From the NCBI GenBank assembly GCA_902783545.1, contig CACZRD010000095.1:1-34568 (forward strand): DNA of 34,568 nucleotides. The letters run 5' to 3'. Source of the stretch: an uncultured Bacteroidales bacterium. GTDB lineage: Bacteria; Bacteroidota; Bacteroidia; Bacteroidales; Paludibacteraceae. Below the pieces are notes generated by a model. It was not told the origin of the DNA and did no database searches. It saw only the letters and a program-made list of their open reading frames with translations. Positions within the stretch are counted from its first letter, which is position 1; each line of letters starts with the position of its first letter. Positions 5,637 through 13,756 of this stretch are shown one piece after another. Position numbers and translations under genes: made by a program.

Positions 5637-8243
5637 ATGGCAGAAAATAATCCTTATAGCAATCCGTATGGCAACCCCTATGGCAATCCGTATGCCAATC
5701 CCTATGCTAATCCGTATGGTAATCCCTACGGTAACCCTTATGGTGCGACGATGGACGCAGCAGATAGCGGTGACAGCGATGGTGGTTCGAACATCAATGT
5801 CATGGAGTGGGTTGTACGCTTCTTGCATTATTGGTATCTGTTTGCGCTGGGCTTGGCGATAGCGTTCTCGCTGGCGATGCTCAAGAACCGCCGCTGGATA
5901 CCGGCGTACTACAGTTACGGCACGGTGATCATCAAGCAGGCAGGCGGTTACGGCGCGACGAACCTGATGCGTGGTTTTACTATTGACGAGGGCATGAACA
6001 ACGTCAACAACCAAGTGCTGATGCTTCGTTCGTATGACCTGATCGGCCGTACGATAGACTCACTGTCGTTCATGAACGTGGAGTATATTACGCAGGGACG
6101 ATTCAAGACGCGTAATCTGTATCATAACACGCCGTTTACCGTCGAGACGCAGCAGATAGACATGCGCGCGTACGACCTGTTGTTCCGCTTGGATATGCAG
6201 GAGGACGGTACGTTATACGTATCGCCTGCCGACGAAGAGGAAGTTCAGCCTTTCCGCGTCGAGACGCACTACGGTGAACTATTTGAAACGCCGTACTTCA
6301 CCGGCAGGATCATGCCTACCGCATTCGCGACAGCGAAGGGACGCATGTTCTTCCGTTTCCGTTCGCGTGAGTCGTTGGTGTCAGAGTTCCAGAGCCGTCT
6401 GCAGCTGAACTTCCTGCAGCAGAGTTCGACCGTGCTTTGTATCGGTCTGACGAGCGAGACGCCTGATAGGGACTGTGAGTTCATCGACAAACTGTCGGAT
6501 ATCTTCCTCATCCAGAACCTCGAGCGCAAGAACGAGCAGGCAGAGAACTCCATCCGCTTCATCAACGAGCAGCTGAAAGTGCTGCAGCGTTCGCTGGAGG
6601 AGTCGGAGGGAGAGATGACGGCTTTCCGTCAGGAGAACAGATTCGTGGATGTCGGCTCGTATGCTTCGCAGCTGATGTCGATGATCTCGGGTTACGACCA
6701 GCAAGTGCTGCAACTGCGTCTGAAAGAGACTTATCTCGACTACCTGGATAACTACCTCCATGAGTCGATAGAGCAGGGTACGGTCATTGCTCCGGCATCG
6801 CTGGGGCTGAACGAGCAAACGCTCATGGCACTGGTCAGCCAACTCAACGAGTTGCAGATTCAACGAGGCGAACTGACGGATAAGAACGTGTACTATGCCA
6901 AATATACAAAGGATATTGAGAACGTCAAACTTACTCTGGCTGAGGTGCTCAAGTCGATGCGTATGTCGCTGGATATAGAGAAGAAGGATCTGAAAGAACG
7001 CTACTCCGAGGTGGAAAGCAACATCAAACGTCTGCCGGAGAAAGAGTTGCAGATGGTGGCCATTGAGCGTAACTACCGTATAGACGACAACTACTACACG
7101 TTCTTCCTGCAGAAGCGCGCCGAGTCGGAGATCCAGAAGGCCTCGAACATGCCGGACAACGAGATCCTTGACCGCGCCCGCACAACCACCAAGCTCGTCA
7201 ACGATAAGGTGAAGAAGAAGACGATGAGCACCTATCTGGCTATCGGATTTATCCTGCCGCTCGTGCTGATCATCCTCTCCGAACTGCTGAACGACAAAGT
7301 GCGCACGCCGAAAGAGGTGGATAAACTCTCGAAGTTCCGCCTGATCGGTACACTCCGTCACGCTCGTTCGCAGAATCCGACACTGGTCAAGACATCGCCG
7401 CGTTCGGGTTATGCCGAGATGTTGCGCGCCATGCGAACGCGTATTGAGTTCATCGTGGGCAGGAAAGAGAAACTGTGTATCTGCGTCACCTCTGCGGAGT
7501 CCGGTGACGGTAAGACGTTCATGTCCACCAACCTCGCTGCGTTGTACGGAATGACAGGCAAGAAGACCTTGCTCATTGACCTTGACGTGCGCAAACCGAA
7601 CGTACACACCAAGTTGGCTGTCGAGAACGGTGTAGGTATCACCAACTACCTCATCGGCGAGTGCACGGAGGATGAACTAATCTTACACAACGAGAAGTTC
7701 GACTTCGACTTCATCCGTGCCGGCGCAGTACCGCCTAACCCGGGTGAGCTCATCCACAGTGATATGTTGCACGACTTCATCAACAAGATGCGTGAGAAGT
7801 ACGACTATATCGTGATGGATACCTCGCCTGTCGGCCAGGTGCCTGATGCGCTTTCGCTGGTGGCTGATACGGATATCACGATCTTCGTGATCCGTTGTCT
7901 GCAGACCTCCAAGTCGTTCTGCTCGCAGACGCTTGAAGCACTTGAAGAGGATTACTCGAGTAAGATTCATCTTGTGTTGTCCGATATCCCGACAGAAGGC
8001 TTCCACTCCGGCTACGGTTATGGCTATGGCTACGGTTACGGTCGACGCCAGTACGGTTATGGCTCGTATGGCTACGGTTACGGCTATGGTTATGGCAACT
8101 ACGGCTACGGTCACAAGTCCTCGAAAGACAAGAAGCATAAACGCCGCGTGCCGTTCAAGCAGCAAGTGTGGATGTTCCTTGACGACTTGGTTCATCGCCG
8201 CCGTCGCAATGCATATAACTATTATTCCGACGACGAAGAGTAA
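5637..8243 (+). CDS. Wzc-type polysaccharide co-polymerase with cytoplasmic tyrosine autokinase
   Basis: 868 residues. Residues 5-36 are eight NPYx units (x = G, A or S). A first membrane helix lies at about 62-82, a Wzz-type periplasmic domain with long coiled coils up to about 525, and a second helix (YLAIGFILPLVLIILSELL) at about 531-550. A BY-kinase domain follows: Walker A SAESGDGKT (about 620), Walker A' LLIDLDVRKPN, Walker B YDYIVMDTSPVG. Such proteins set chain length and drive export of capsule or exopolysaccharide, controlled by phosphorylation of a C-terminal tyrosine cluster. Here that cluster is extreme: residues 792-825 are Gly-Tyr repeats with 14 tyrosines, followed by a basic tail and an unusual helix-like segment (FKQQVWMFLDDLVHRRRR) ending in YNYYSDDEE. 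The stop overlaps the prfA start by one base. Confidence 0.9.
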   Translation: MAENNPYSNPYGNPYGNPYANPYANPYGNPYGNPYGATMDAADSGDSDGGSNINVMEWVVRFLHYWYLFALGLAIAFSLAMLKNRRWIPAYYSYGTVIIKQAGGYGATNLMRGFTIDEGMNNVNNQVLMLRSYDLIGRTIDSLSFMNVEYITQGRFKTRNLYHNTPFTVETQQIDMRAYDLLFRLDMQEDGTLYVSPADEEEVQPFRVETHYGELFETPYFTGRIMPTAFATAKGRMFFRFRSRESLVSEFQSRLQLNFLQQSSTVLCIGLTSETPDRDCEFIDKLSDIFLIQNLERKNEQAENSIRFINEQLKVLQRSLEESEGEMTAFRQENRFVDVGSYASQLMSMISGYDQQVLQLRLKETYLDYLDNYLHESIEQGTVIAPASLGLNEQTLMALVSQLNELQIQRGELTDKNVYYAKYTKDIENVKLTLAEVLKSMRMSLDIEKKDLKERYSEVESNIKRLPEKELQMVAIERNYRIDDNYYTFFLQKRAESEIQKASNMPDNEILDRARTTTKLVNDKVKKKTMSTYLAIGFILPLVLIILSELLNDKVRTPKEVDKLSKFRLIGTLRHARSQNPTLVKTSPRSGYAEMLRAMRTRIEFIVGRKEKLCICVTSAESGDGKTFMSTNLAALYGMTGKKTLLIDLDVRKPNVHTKLAVENGVGITNYLIGECTEDELILHNEKFDFDFIRAGAVPPNPGELIHSDMLHDFINKMREKYDYIVMDTSPVGQVPDALSLVADTDITIFVIRCLQTSKSFCSQTLEALEEDYSSKIHLVLSDIPTEGFHSGYGYGYGYGYGRRQYGYGSYGYGYGYGYGNYGYGHKSSKDKKHKRRVPFKQQVWMFLDDLVHRRRRNAYNYYSDDEE
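5649..5744 (+). repeat. 12-nt tandem repeats coding for NPYG/NPYA units
   Basis: Eight in-frame 12-nt units of the form AAYCCNTAYGSN encode the NPYS/NPYG/NPYA repeat at the cytoplasmic N-terminus of the Wzc-like protein. Third-position variation among units suggests the peptide is selected rather than very recently duplicated. Confidence 0.8.
8010..8111 (+). repeat. 6-nt repeat coding for a Gly-Tyr-rich tyrosine cluster
   Basis: GGNTAY hexamers, interrupted by RRQ, S and N codons, encode 14 tyrosines in 34 residues of the Wzc-like kinase tail. BY-kinases normally carry a shorter C-terminal Tyr cluster that is autophosphorylated. Confidence 0.8.
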
Positions 8244-9343
8244 TGGATATATTACAAAAGATAGAAGGTCTGGAGGGTAAGTTCCACGAGATCAACCTCC
8301 TGCTAACCGATCCTGCGGTGATTGCCGATCAGTTGCGTTATGTACGCCTGAATCGGGAGTACCACGATCTGGAGCGCGTGCTGCAAGCCACGAACCGCTA
8401 CAAGCAGGCAGTAGTTGAGCTCGCTTCGGCAAAAGAGGTGTTCTTCCATGAGTCAGACCCCGAGATGAAAGAACTGGCGCGTGAGGAGATCGACTCGCTC
8501 GAGGCGCAGATCCCTGCTCTGGAGGAGGATGTCAAGCTCCAACTGCTGCCGCAGGATCCCGAGGACGGCAAGAACGTCGTTATGGAGATCCGTAGCGGCA
8601 CGGGCGGTGACGAGGCGGCTCTGTTTGCCGGCGATCTGTTCCGTATGTACACCAAGTACTTCGAGGTCAAAGGTTTCAAATATACGGTATCTTCATTCTC
8701 CGAAGGCGCAGTAGGCGGGTACAAGGAGATCATCTTCAACGTCACCGGTCAGAACGTCTACGGCACACTCAAGTATGAGAGTGGTGTGCACCGCGTGCAG
8801 CGCGTACCTGCCACGGAGACGCAGGGACGATTGCATACCTCGGCAGCTACGGTAGCCGTGCTGCCTGAGGCAGACGAGTTTGAGGTGCATATCAACGAGG
8901 GCGAGATCAAGTGGGAAACATTCCGTTCAGGCGGAGCAGGCGGTCAGAATGTGAACAAGGTCGAGTCCGGCGTACGCCTGCGTTACATGTGGAAGAACCC
9001 GAACACTGGCGAGGTGCAGGAGATTCTCATCGAGTGTACAGAGACCCGTGATCAGCCAAAGAATAAGGAACGCGCACTCGCACGCCTGCGCACGCAGATA
9101 TACGACAAGGAGCATCAGAAGTACATTGACGATATCGCCTCGCGCCGTAAGACGATGGTGTCCACCGGTGACCGCAGTGCGAAGATCCGTACGTACAACT
9201 ATCCGCAGGGACGAATAACCGATCACCGTATAGGTTACACCGTGTATAACCTCGCGGCATTCATGGACGGTGACATCCAAGGCGTGATTGATGCACTCAC
9301 CGTTGCCGAGAATGCCGAGCGGCTGAAAGAAGCGAATCTGTAA
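8243..9343 (+). CDS. prfA: Peptide chain release factor 1
   Basis: 366 residues. The peptidyl-tRNA hydrolysis motif GGQ is present in FRSGGAGGQNVNKVESGVRL (about residues 233-235). The codon-recognition motif in QRVPATETQGRLHTS is PAT (about 189-191), the P-x-T of RF1, rather than SPF of RF2. RF1 ends translation at UAA and UAG. The N-terminal helical domain and length are normal. The ATG shares one base with the wzc-like stop (TAATG), and its own stop shares one base with rsmE, so it is coupled to the polysaccharide operon upstream. In many bacteria prfA is followed by prmC, which is absent here. Confidence 0.97.
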   Translation: MDILQKIEGLEGKFHEINLLLTDPAVIADQLRYVRLNREYHDLERVLQATNRYKQAVVELASAKEVFFHESDPEMKELAREEIDSLEAQIPALEEDVKLQLLPQDPEDGKNVVMEIRSGTGGDEAALFAGDLFRMYTKYFEVKGFKYTVSSFSEGAVGGYKEIIFNVTGQNVYGTLKYESGVHRVQRVPATETQGRLHTSAATVAVLPEADEFEVHINEGEIKWETFRSGGAGGQNVNKVESGVRLRYMWKNPNTGEVQEILIECTETRDQPKNKERALARLRTQIYDKEHQKYIDDIASRRKTMVSTGDRSAKIRTYNYPQGRITDHRIGYTVYNLAAFMDGDIQGVIDALTVAENAERLKEANL

Positions 9344-10065
9344 TGTACCTGTTTTACGCATTAGATATCCCGGAATCCATTGCTGTCGGTCAGACCGTTA
9401 CGCTGGATGACGAACAGAGCGCGCACGCAGTGCGCGTGCTGCGTTATGCGGCAGGTGATACGATACATATAGCTGATGGTCGGGGGAACATGTACGAGGC
9501 GGTGATCAGCAATCCGCATCCCAAGCATTGCGAGGTGGAGATCCGCAGTATAACACCGCAGACTAAGCATCACCGCGCCAACGTGCATATAGCCGTTGCT
9601 CCGACGAAGAACATTGAGCGCATCGAGTGGATGGCGGAGAAATGCACGGAGATAGGCATCGACACCATTACGCCGCTGCTATGTCACTACTCCGAGCGTA
9701 AGGTGATTCGTACCGACCGCCTCATGAAGATCATTCTCTCTGCTGCCAAGCAGAGTCTGTCGGCGTACCTGCCTACGCTCAACGAACTCACCCCGTTCAA
9801 GGACTGCGTATTGAATGCCACCGAGCAGCGTCGTTACATAGCGCACTCCTCGCCGTGGGTGGATAAGAAAGACTTACGCGACGAGCTGCGCAAGTCCGAT
9901 GCTCAGGCTTCGACGATCGTGCTCATCGGCGCAGAAGGCGGCTTTAGTGACGACGAGGTGCGCCTGGCTATGGAGCGCGGATTTGTTCCCGTCAGTCTGG
10001 GCGACGCGCGTCTGCGCACGGAAACAGCGGCGCTGATCGCATGTATGCTGGTTAATTATGTTTGA
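9343..10065 (+). CDS. rsmE: 16S rRNA (uracil-1498-N3)-methyltransferase
   Basis: 240 residues of the SPOUT superfamily. The N-terminal PUA-like domain includes DEQSAHAVRVLRYAAGD, a family signature. The C-terminal trefoil-knot domain has AVAPTKNIERIEWMAEKCTE, ITPLLCHYSER, and the SAM-binding IGAEGGFSDDEV (about residues 196-207) and LGDARLRTETAAL. It methylates U1498 of 16S rRNA in the assembled small subunit. It starts inside the prfA stop and ends overlapping the PAP2 gene by 8 nt, indicating translational coupling. Confidence 0.95.
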   Translation: MYLFYALDIPESIAVGQTVTLDDEQSAHAVRVLRYAAGDTIHIADGRGNMYEAVISNPHPKHCEVEIRSITPQTKHHRANVHIAVAPTKNIERIEWMAEKCTEIGIDTITPLLCHYSERKVIRTDRLMKIILSAAKQSLSAYLPTLNELTPFKDCVLNATEQRRYIAHSSPWVDKKDLRDELRKSDAQASTIVLIGAEGGFSDDEVRLAMERGFVPVSLGDARLRTETAALIACMLVNYV

Positions 10066-10699
10066 GCAATTGATTGATATTGACAAGTCATGGCTGCTTG
10101 CCATCAATGGCGCGTGCGCCCCTTGGGCGGATGCTTTCCTGTGGCAGGTCAGTCAGGCGGGCACATGGCTGCCGCTGTACGTGCTGCTGGTCGTATGTAT
10201 GATTATCAAGTTCCGGCGGCAGCGGAGCACCATCGGCTCATGGCACGTACCGGCGATCGTTATTGTGCTGGTGATGGTTGCCATAGCCGTCGGCGGTGCG
10301 GATCTGATATGTGCGCAACTGATCAAACCGCTCGTGGCGCGTCCGCGTCCGACGCATGACGCCGAGATAGGCGCACTCATCCATGTGGTGAACGGCTACC
10401 GCGGCGGAGCATACGGATTCTGCAGTAACCATGCGGCGAATACGATGGCCTGTGCACTGCTGTGCTCGGCAATCATCACGCACGGCAAACCGTGGCAGAC
10501 GCACCTGTACGTCACCCTGCCGCTGATGCTGTGGGTGCTACTGAACTGTTATAGCAGAATGTATTTAGGAGTGCACTATCCGCTGGATATAGCGGCTGGA
10601 TTAGTGGTGGGAATAGTTATGGCTTGGTCAGTGTGGTGTCTGGGGCGAGACTATCTCTTTCCGCACGATGCGCCCGTGCGCCCTGCTGACGAGGGATAG
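10058..10699 (+). CDS. PAP2-family membrane phosphatase
   Basis: 213 residues with several membrane helices. The three acid-phosphatase signatures are present: KPLVARPRP (about 90-98), a PSGH-type motif in the form CSNHAAN (about 121-127), and SRMYLGVHYPLDIAAG (about 166-181) with its His and Asp. Bacterial relatives dephosphorylate undecaprenyl pyrophosphate, phosphatidylglycerophosphate or lipid A; the substrate here cannot be read from the sequence. Undecaprenyl-pyrophosphate recycling would suit the polysaccharide operon it ends. The last 83 nt overlap the 3' end of the convergent gene on the minus strand. Confidence 0.87.
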   Translation: MFEQLIDIDKSWLLAINGACAPWADAFLWQVSQAGTWLPLYVLLVVCMIIKFRRQRSTIGSWHVPAIVIVLVMVAIAVGGADLICAQLIKPLVARPRPTHDAEIGALIHVVNGYRGGAYGFCSNHAANTMACALLCSAIITHGKPWQTHLYVTLPLMLWVLLNCYSRMYLGVHYPLDIAAGLVVGIVMAWSVWCLGRDYLFPHDAPVRPADEG

Positions 10700-11003
10700 C
10701 TTGCAGACGTTCGAACTGCTTGGGCGTGAGGATCACCTTCAGCTCGCCAAGCAGACGGTTCATCCGCTCCACGGCTTCCGATCGGCTGGATGACTTGCTC
10801 CGCGCCTTGGCGTAACGCAGATGAACGCGGTAGAGTGTGTCACGAATAGCCGAATCGCGGATATCCAGATCGCGCACCAGCATCTCGGTCTGCTTCATAG
10901 CCCGCTCTTCAGCCGTGCGACGAGGCATAGACTCCTGCGCACGAACAAGCGCTCCGACAGTAGCCAGACACACCACAAGCACTATACGCAAACAATAACT
11001 CAT
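10617..11003 (-). CDS. Small exported protein, possibly Spy/CpxP-like
   Basis: 128 residues from the ATG at 11003, which begins a clear signal peptide (MSYCLRIVLVVCLATVGALV, then RAQES). The mature part is a short charged helical protein: AEERAMKQTEMLVRDLDIRD, then a Leu/Arg-rich helix, then LGELKVILTPKQFERLQAI. The LTPKQ segment recalls the LTxxQ motif of Spy/CpxP periplasmic proteins, but the match is thin. A longer frame to 11051 would hide the signal peptide. Its 3' end overlaps the PAP2 gene convergently by 83 nt and it diverges from the lolC-like gene with only 30 nt between starts. The CDS is supported by the signal peptide; function is uncertain. Confidence 0.65.
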   Translation of the reverse strand: MSYCLRIVLVVCLATVGALVRAQESMPRRTAEERAMKQTEMLVRDLDIRDSAIRDTLYRVHLRYAKARSKSSSRSEAVERMNRLLGELKVILTPKQFERLQAIPRQQGARAHRAERDSLAPDTTLTKP

Positions 11004-11033
11004 AACACTAAATCGTAAGCAAAAATCGTGCCA

Positions 11034-12299
11034 ATGAATACCGAATGGCAAATAGCACGCAGATTGTATTACTCATCAGCTGCACATCGTACTGCCCGCC
11101 CGGCAGTGCGCGTGGCGTTGGCGGGTATAACCATCGGTGTAACAGTCATGTTGATAACCGTTTGCGTGGTCATCGGATTCAAACGAACGGTAACGGAGAA
11201 AGTGGCAGGGTTTGGTGCGCATATACAGATCACCAGTTTCGATAACAACAATACCTACGAATACCAGCCTGTCTTTGCGCCGGACAGTTTGTTGGCGATG
11301 CTCGCCGAACTGCCGCACGTGGAGTCGGTGAACACCTTTGCCACTAAACCCGGCATGCTTAAGACCAACGATGCGTTTCAGGGAATCGTGCTCAAGGGAC
11401 TGCCTGTAGTCAGCGATCAGCCGTCAGCCATCAGCCATCAGCAGTCAGATGCAGCGTGGCAGTTCTTCCGTGATAACCTCATCGACGGTACATTGCCGCA
11501 AGCGCCGAATGATATACTCCTCTCGCAGGAGAACGCCCGACAGCTGAATCTGTCCGTCGGGGAAACCATCCTCTGTTACTTCGTCGGTGATGCCCTGAAG
11601 GTGCGTAAGTTCACCGTCGCAGGCATCTATAGTTCGTCGTTCGCGGAGTACGACCGACTGTTTGTGCTCTGCCCGCTGCCTACGGTCATCCAGCTCAACG
11701 GCTGGCAGCCGACACAGGTGTCGGGTATCGAACTGCGCCTCGATAACCTCCGTCATCTGGAAGAGACGTACGATAGAGTGTATTTCTCGGTAGCCAACCG
11801 CCTGGATGAAGAGGGTAGCGCGTATTATCCGCAGAGTGTCATACAGATGCACCCCGCCGTGTTCTATTGGTTGGATCTGTTGGATATGAATGTGTGGGTG
11901 ATTATACTGCTGATGCTCGCTGTGTCGGGCTTCAATATCGTGTCCGGGCTGATCATCCTCATCCTGGATGCTATTCCGCTCATCGGCATCCTCAAGGCGC
12001 TCGGTGCAAACAACCGGTTCATCCGGCGGATCTTCATCCACGAGGCGACGATCCTTATCGGCAAGGGAATGTTGTGGGGCAATATTCTCGGTCTGCTGCT
12101 TGTGGCAGTGCAGTATATCTTCCACCTCATCCCCTTGGATCCGGCTACGTACTACGTGCCGTACGTGCCGGTTGTCTTCCCGTGGCTCGGGCTGATAGCA
12201 TTGAACGTGCTGATTCTGGGTGTCAGTCTGCTCACGCTGCTCGCCCCGACATCGCTTGCTACGCGCATCTCTCCGGCGCGTGTGATGCATTTCGAGTAG
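11034..12299 (+). CDS. LolC/LolE-type ABC transporter permease (FtsX-like)
   Basis: 421 residues. One N-terminal membrane helix (about 26-50, ALAGITIGVTVMLITVCVVIGF) is followed by a large periplasmic MacB-type domain (about 55-270) and three C-terminal helices in an FtsX fold (NVWVIILLMLAVSGFNIVSG; LIGKGMLWGNILGLLLVAVQ; WLGLIALNVLILGVSLLTLL), ending in TSLATRISPARVMHFE, typical of LolC/E. Partners would be the ATPase LolD and the chaperone LolA, not in the window; the role would be release of lipoproteins for transport to the outer membrane. The ATG at 11034 is preferred over the GTG at 11028. Residues encoded around 11409-11450 come from a 7-nt repeat array inserted in the periplasmic domain. 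Confidence 0.85.
   Translation: MNTEWQIARRLYYSSAAHRTARPAVRVALAGITIGVTVMLITVCVVIGFKRTVTEKVAGFGAHIQITSFDNNNTYEYQPVFAPDSLLAMLAELPHVESVNTFATKPGMLKTNDAFQGIVLKGLPVVSDQPSAISHQQSDAAWQFFRDNLIDGTLPQAPNDILLSQENARQLNLSVGETILCYFVGDALKVRKFTVAGIYSSSFAEYDRLFVLCPLPTVIQLNGWQPTQVSGIELRLDNLRHLEETYDRVYFSVANRLDEEGSAYYPQSVIQMHPAVFYWLDLLDMNVWVIILLMLAVSGFNIVSGLIILILDAIPLIGILKALGANNRFIRRIFIHEATILIGKGMLWGNILGLLLVAVQYIFHLIPLDPATYYVPYVPVVFPWLGLIALNVLILGVSLLTLLAPTSLATRISPARVMHFE
11409..11450 (+). repeat. Six 7-nt repeats (RTCAGCN) inside the lolC-like gene
   Basis: GTCAGCG, ATCAGCC, GTCAGCC, ATCAGCC, ATCAGCA, GTCAGAT in perfect 7-nt register. Because 7 is not a multiple of 3, the three frames alternate and the product is SDQPSAISHQQSD. 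Forty-two bases keep the frame. Confidence 0.85.
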
Positions 12300-12300
12300 C

Positions 12301-13755
12301 CTATCTTCTCTCCATCAGTACGACGTTCTCCACATGCTGCGTGTGGGGGAACATATCTACCGGTTGTACGCGTTTGACGGCGTATAGCGGATCGAGTAGT
12401 GCGAGGTCGCGCGCCTGTGTGGCAGGATTGCAACTGACATACACGATGCGCTTCGGCGCTGCGCGCAGGATCGTAGCAATCACATCTTCGTGCATTCCGG
12501 CACGCGGCGGGTCAGTGATGATCACATCCGGCCGTCCGTGCTCCTGCAGGAACGCATCGTTCAGTACGTCTTTCATATCGCCGGCAAAGAACAGTGTGTT
12601 CTGTATGCCGTTGATCTCGGAGTTAACCTTGGCATCCTCAATGGCTTCGGGCACATACTCGATGCCGATGACCTGCCGTGCTTGGCGGGCGACGAAGTTG
12701 GCAATTGTGCCCGTGCCGGTGTAGAGGTCATAGACGAGTTCGTTGCCGTTCAGAGCAGCAAACTCACGTGCCACCTTGTAGAGCTCGTACGCCTGCTCGG
12801 TGTTTGTCTGGTAGAATGACTTTGCGCCGACCTTGAACTGCAGACCCTCCATTTCTTCCATGATGTGATCCTGCCCGAAGAACACATGGATATCCTGGTC
12901 GGCAATCGTGTCGTTCATCTTCAGGTTTTCTACATACAGCAGTGCAATGATCTCCGGAAACTCATTGTGCAGGTATTCGAGCAGGCTGTTGGCTTTTGGC
13001 CATTGGCTTTTGGCTCTTACTTGCTCCCCGAATACAACGATGAGCATGATCTCGCCTTTGTGGTTCGTGCGCAGGATCAGTGTGCGCAACATTCCCTGGT
13101 GCGAATGTTCGTTGTAGAACGTCAGTCCGTGTTCGCGTGCAAAGGTGCGCACGCCGTTGCGGATGCGGTTGTTGATCTCGGGCATCAGCCGGCAGTCTTC
13201 AATATCGAGGACTTTGTCAAAGCAGTTCGGTATGTGAAAACCAAGCCCGTACGTGTTGTCAATATTCTCCAATCCTCCGGCAGCGTGAATAGCGTCCCAC
13301 GAGAGCCACTTGCGGTCGGCGCAGGAGAACTCGAGTTTGTTGCGGTACTCGTATATATGCTTCGAGCCGAGGATCGGGGATATCTCCGGCAGTTCAACCT
13401 TGCCGATGCGTGTGAGGTTATCTACGACCTGCTGCTGCTTGTAGCGCAGTTGTGCCTCGTAGGGCAGGATCTGCCACTTGCATCCGCCGCACTCGCCGTA
13501 ATGCGGACAGTTGGGTTCGCATCGTTCCTCTGCGGGCTTGACGATTCGCTCCACACGCGCTTCCATGAACGAGTGTTTGCGCTTCGTCACTTGCAGATCG
13601 ACTATGTCGCCCGGCACGCAGTACGGCACGAAGCACACGATATCACTTGTTCCGCCTTCTGCATTGGGCATTGGGATGCGGGCTATGGCTTTGCCTTCTG
13701 CTCCGATGCCGGTGATCGTGACGGACGGTATGAGCGGTAAGTTCTTTTTCTTCAT
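12301..13755 (-). CDS. rlmD: 23S rRNA (uracil-C5)-methyltransferase, RlmD/RumA family
   Basis: 484 residues. An N-terminal TRAM domain (about 8-70) is followed by Fe-S cysteines (CEPNCPHYGECGGCKW, about 76-91). The Rossmann methyltransferase domain contains LVYDLYTGTGTIANFVA (SAM binding), TDPPRAGMH (about 412-420) and YVSCNPATQARDL with the catalytic Cys near 441. Family members make m5U in 23S rRNA (U1939 or U747) or in tRNA; the Fe-S motif and TRAM favour RlmD-like. A four-copy 7-nt repeat (12989-13016) encodes RAKSQWPKANS in the middle. It starts one nucleotide after the upstream amidase gene's stop, and its end is one nucleotide from the convergent lolC-like stop, with no terminator between. 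Confidence 0.9.
   Translation of the reverse strand: MKKKNLPLIPSVTITGIGAEGKAIARIPMPNAEGGTSDIVCFVPYCVPGDIVDLQVTKRKHSFMEARVERIVKPAEERCEPNCPHYGECGGCKWQILPYEAQLRYKQQQVVDNLTRIGKVELPEISPILGSKHIYEYRNKLEFSCADRKWLSWDAIHAAGGLENIDNTYGLGFHIPNCFDKVLDIEDCRLMPEINNRIRNGVRTFAREHGLTFYNEHSHQGMLRTLILRTNHKGEIMLIVVFGEQVRAKSQWPKANSLLEYLHNEFPEIIALLYVENLKMNDTIADQDIHVFFGQDHIMEEMEGLQFKVGAKSFYQTNTEQAYELYKVAREFAALNGNELVYDLYTGTGTIANFVARQARQVIGIEYVPEAIEDAKVNSEINGIQNTLFFAGDMKDVLNDAFLQEHGRPDVIITDPPRAGMHEDVIATILRAAPKRIVYVSCNPATQARDLALLDPLYAVKRVQPVDMFPHTQHVENVVLMERR
12989..13016 (-). repeat. Four 7-nt repeats (TTGGCTT type) inside rlmD
   Basis: Plus strand TTGGCTT, TTGGCCA, TTGGCTT, TTGGCTC; in gene sense RAGCCAA-type units, the same AGCC core as the arrays at 21371, 31461 and 32812. 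It encodes part of RAKSQWPKANSLL, an apparent insertion in the rRNA methyltransferase. Confidence 0.8.
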
Positions 13756-13756
13756 A

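Noticed and set aside
6381-7607. 408-residue open frame opposite the wzc-like gene
   Set aside because: Antisense shadow; the plus-strand frame has all kinase motifs.
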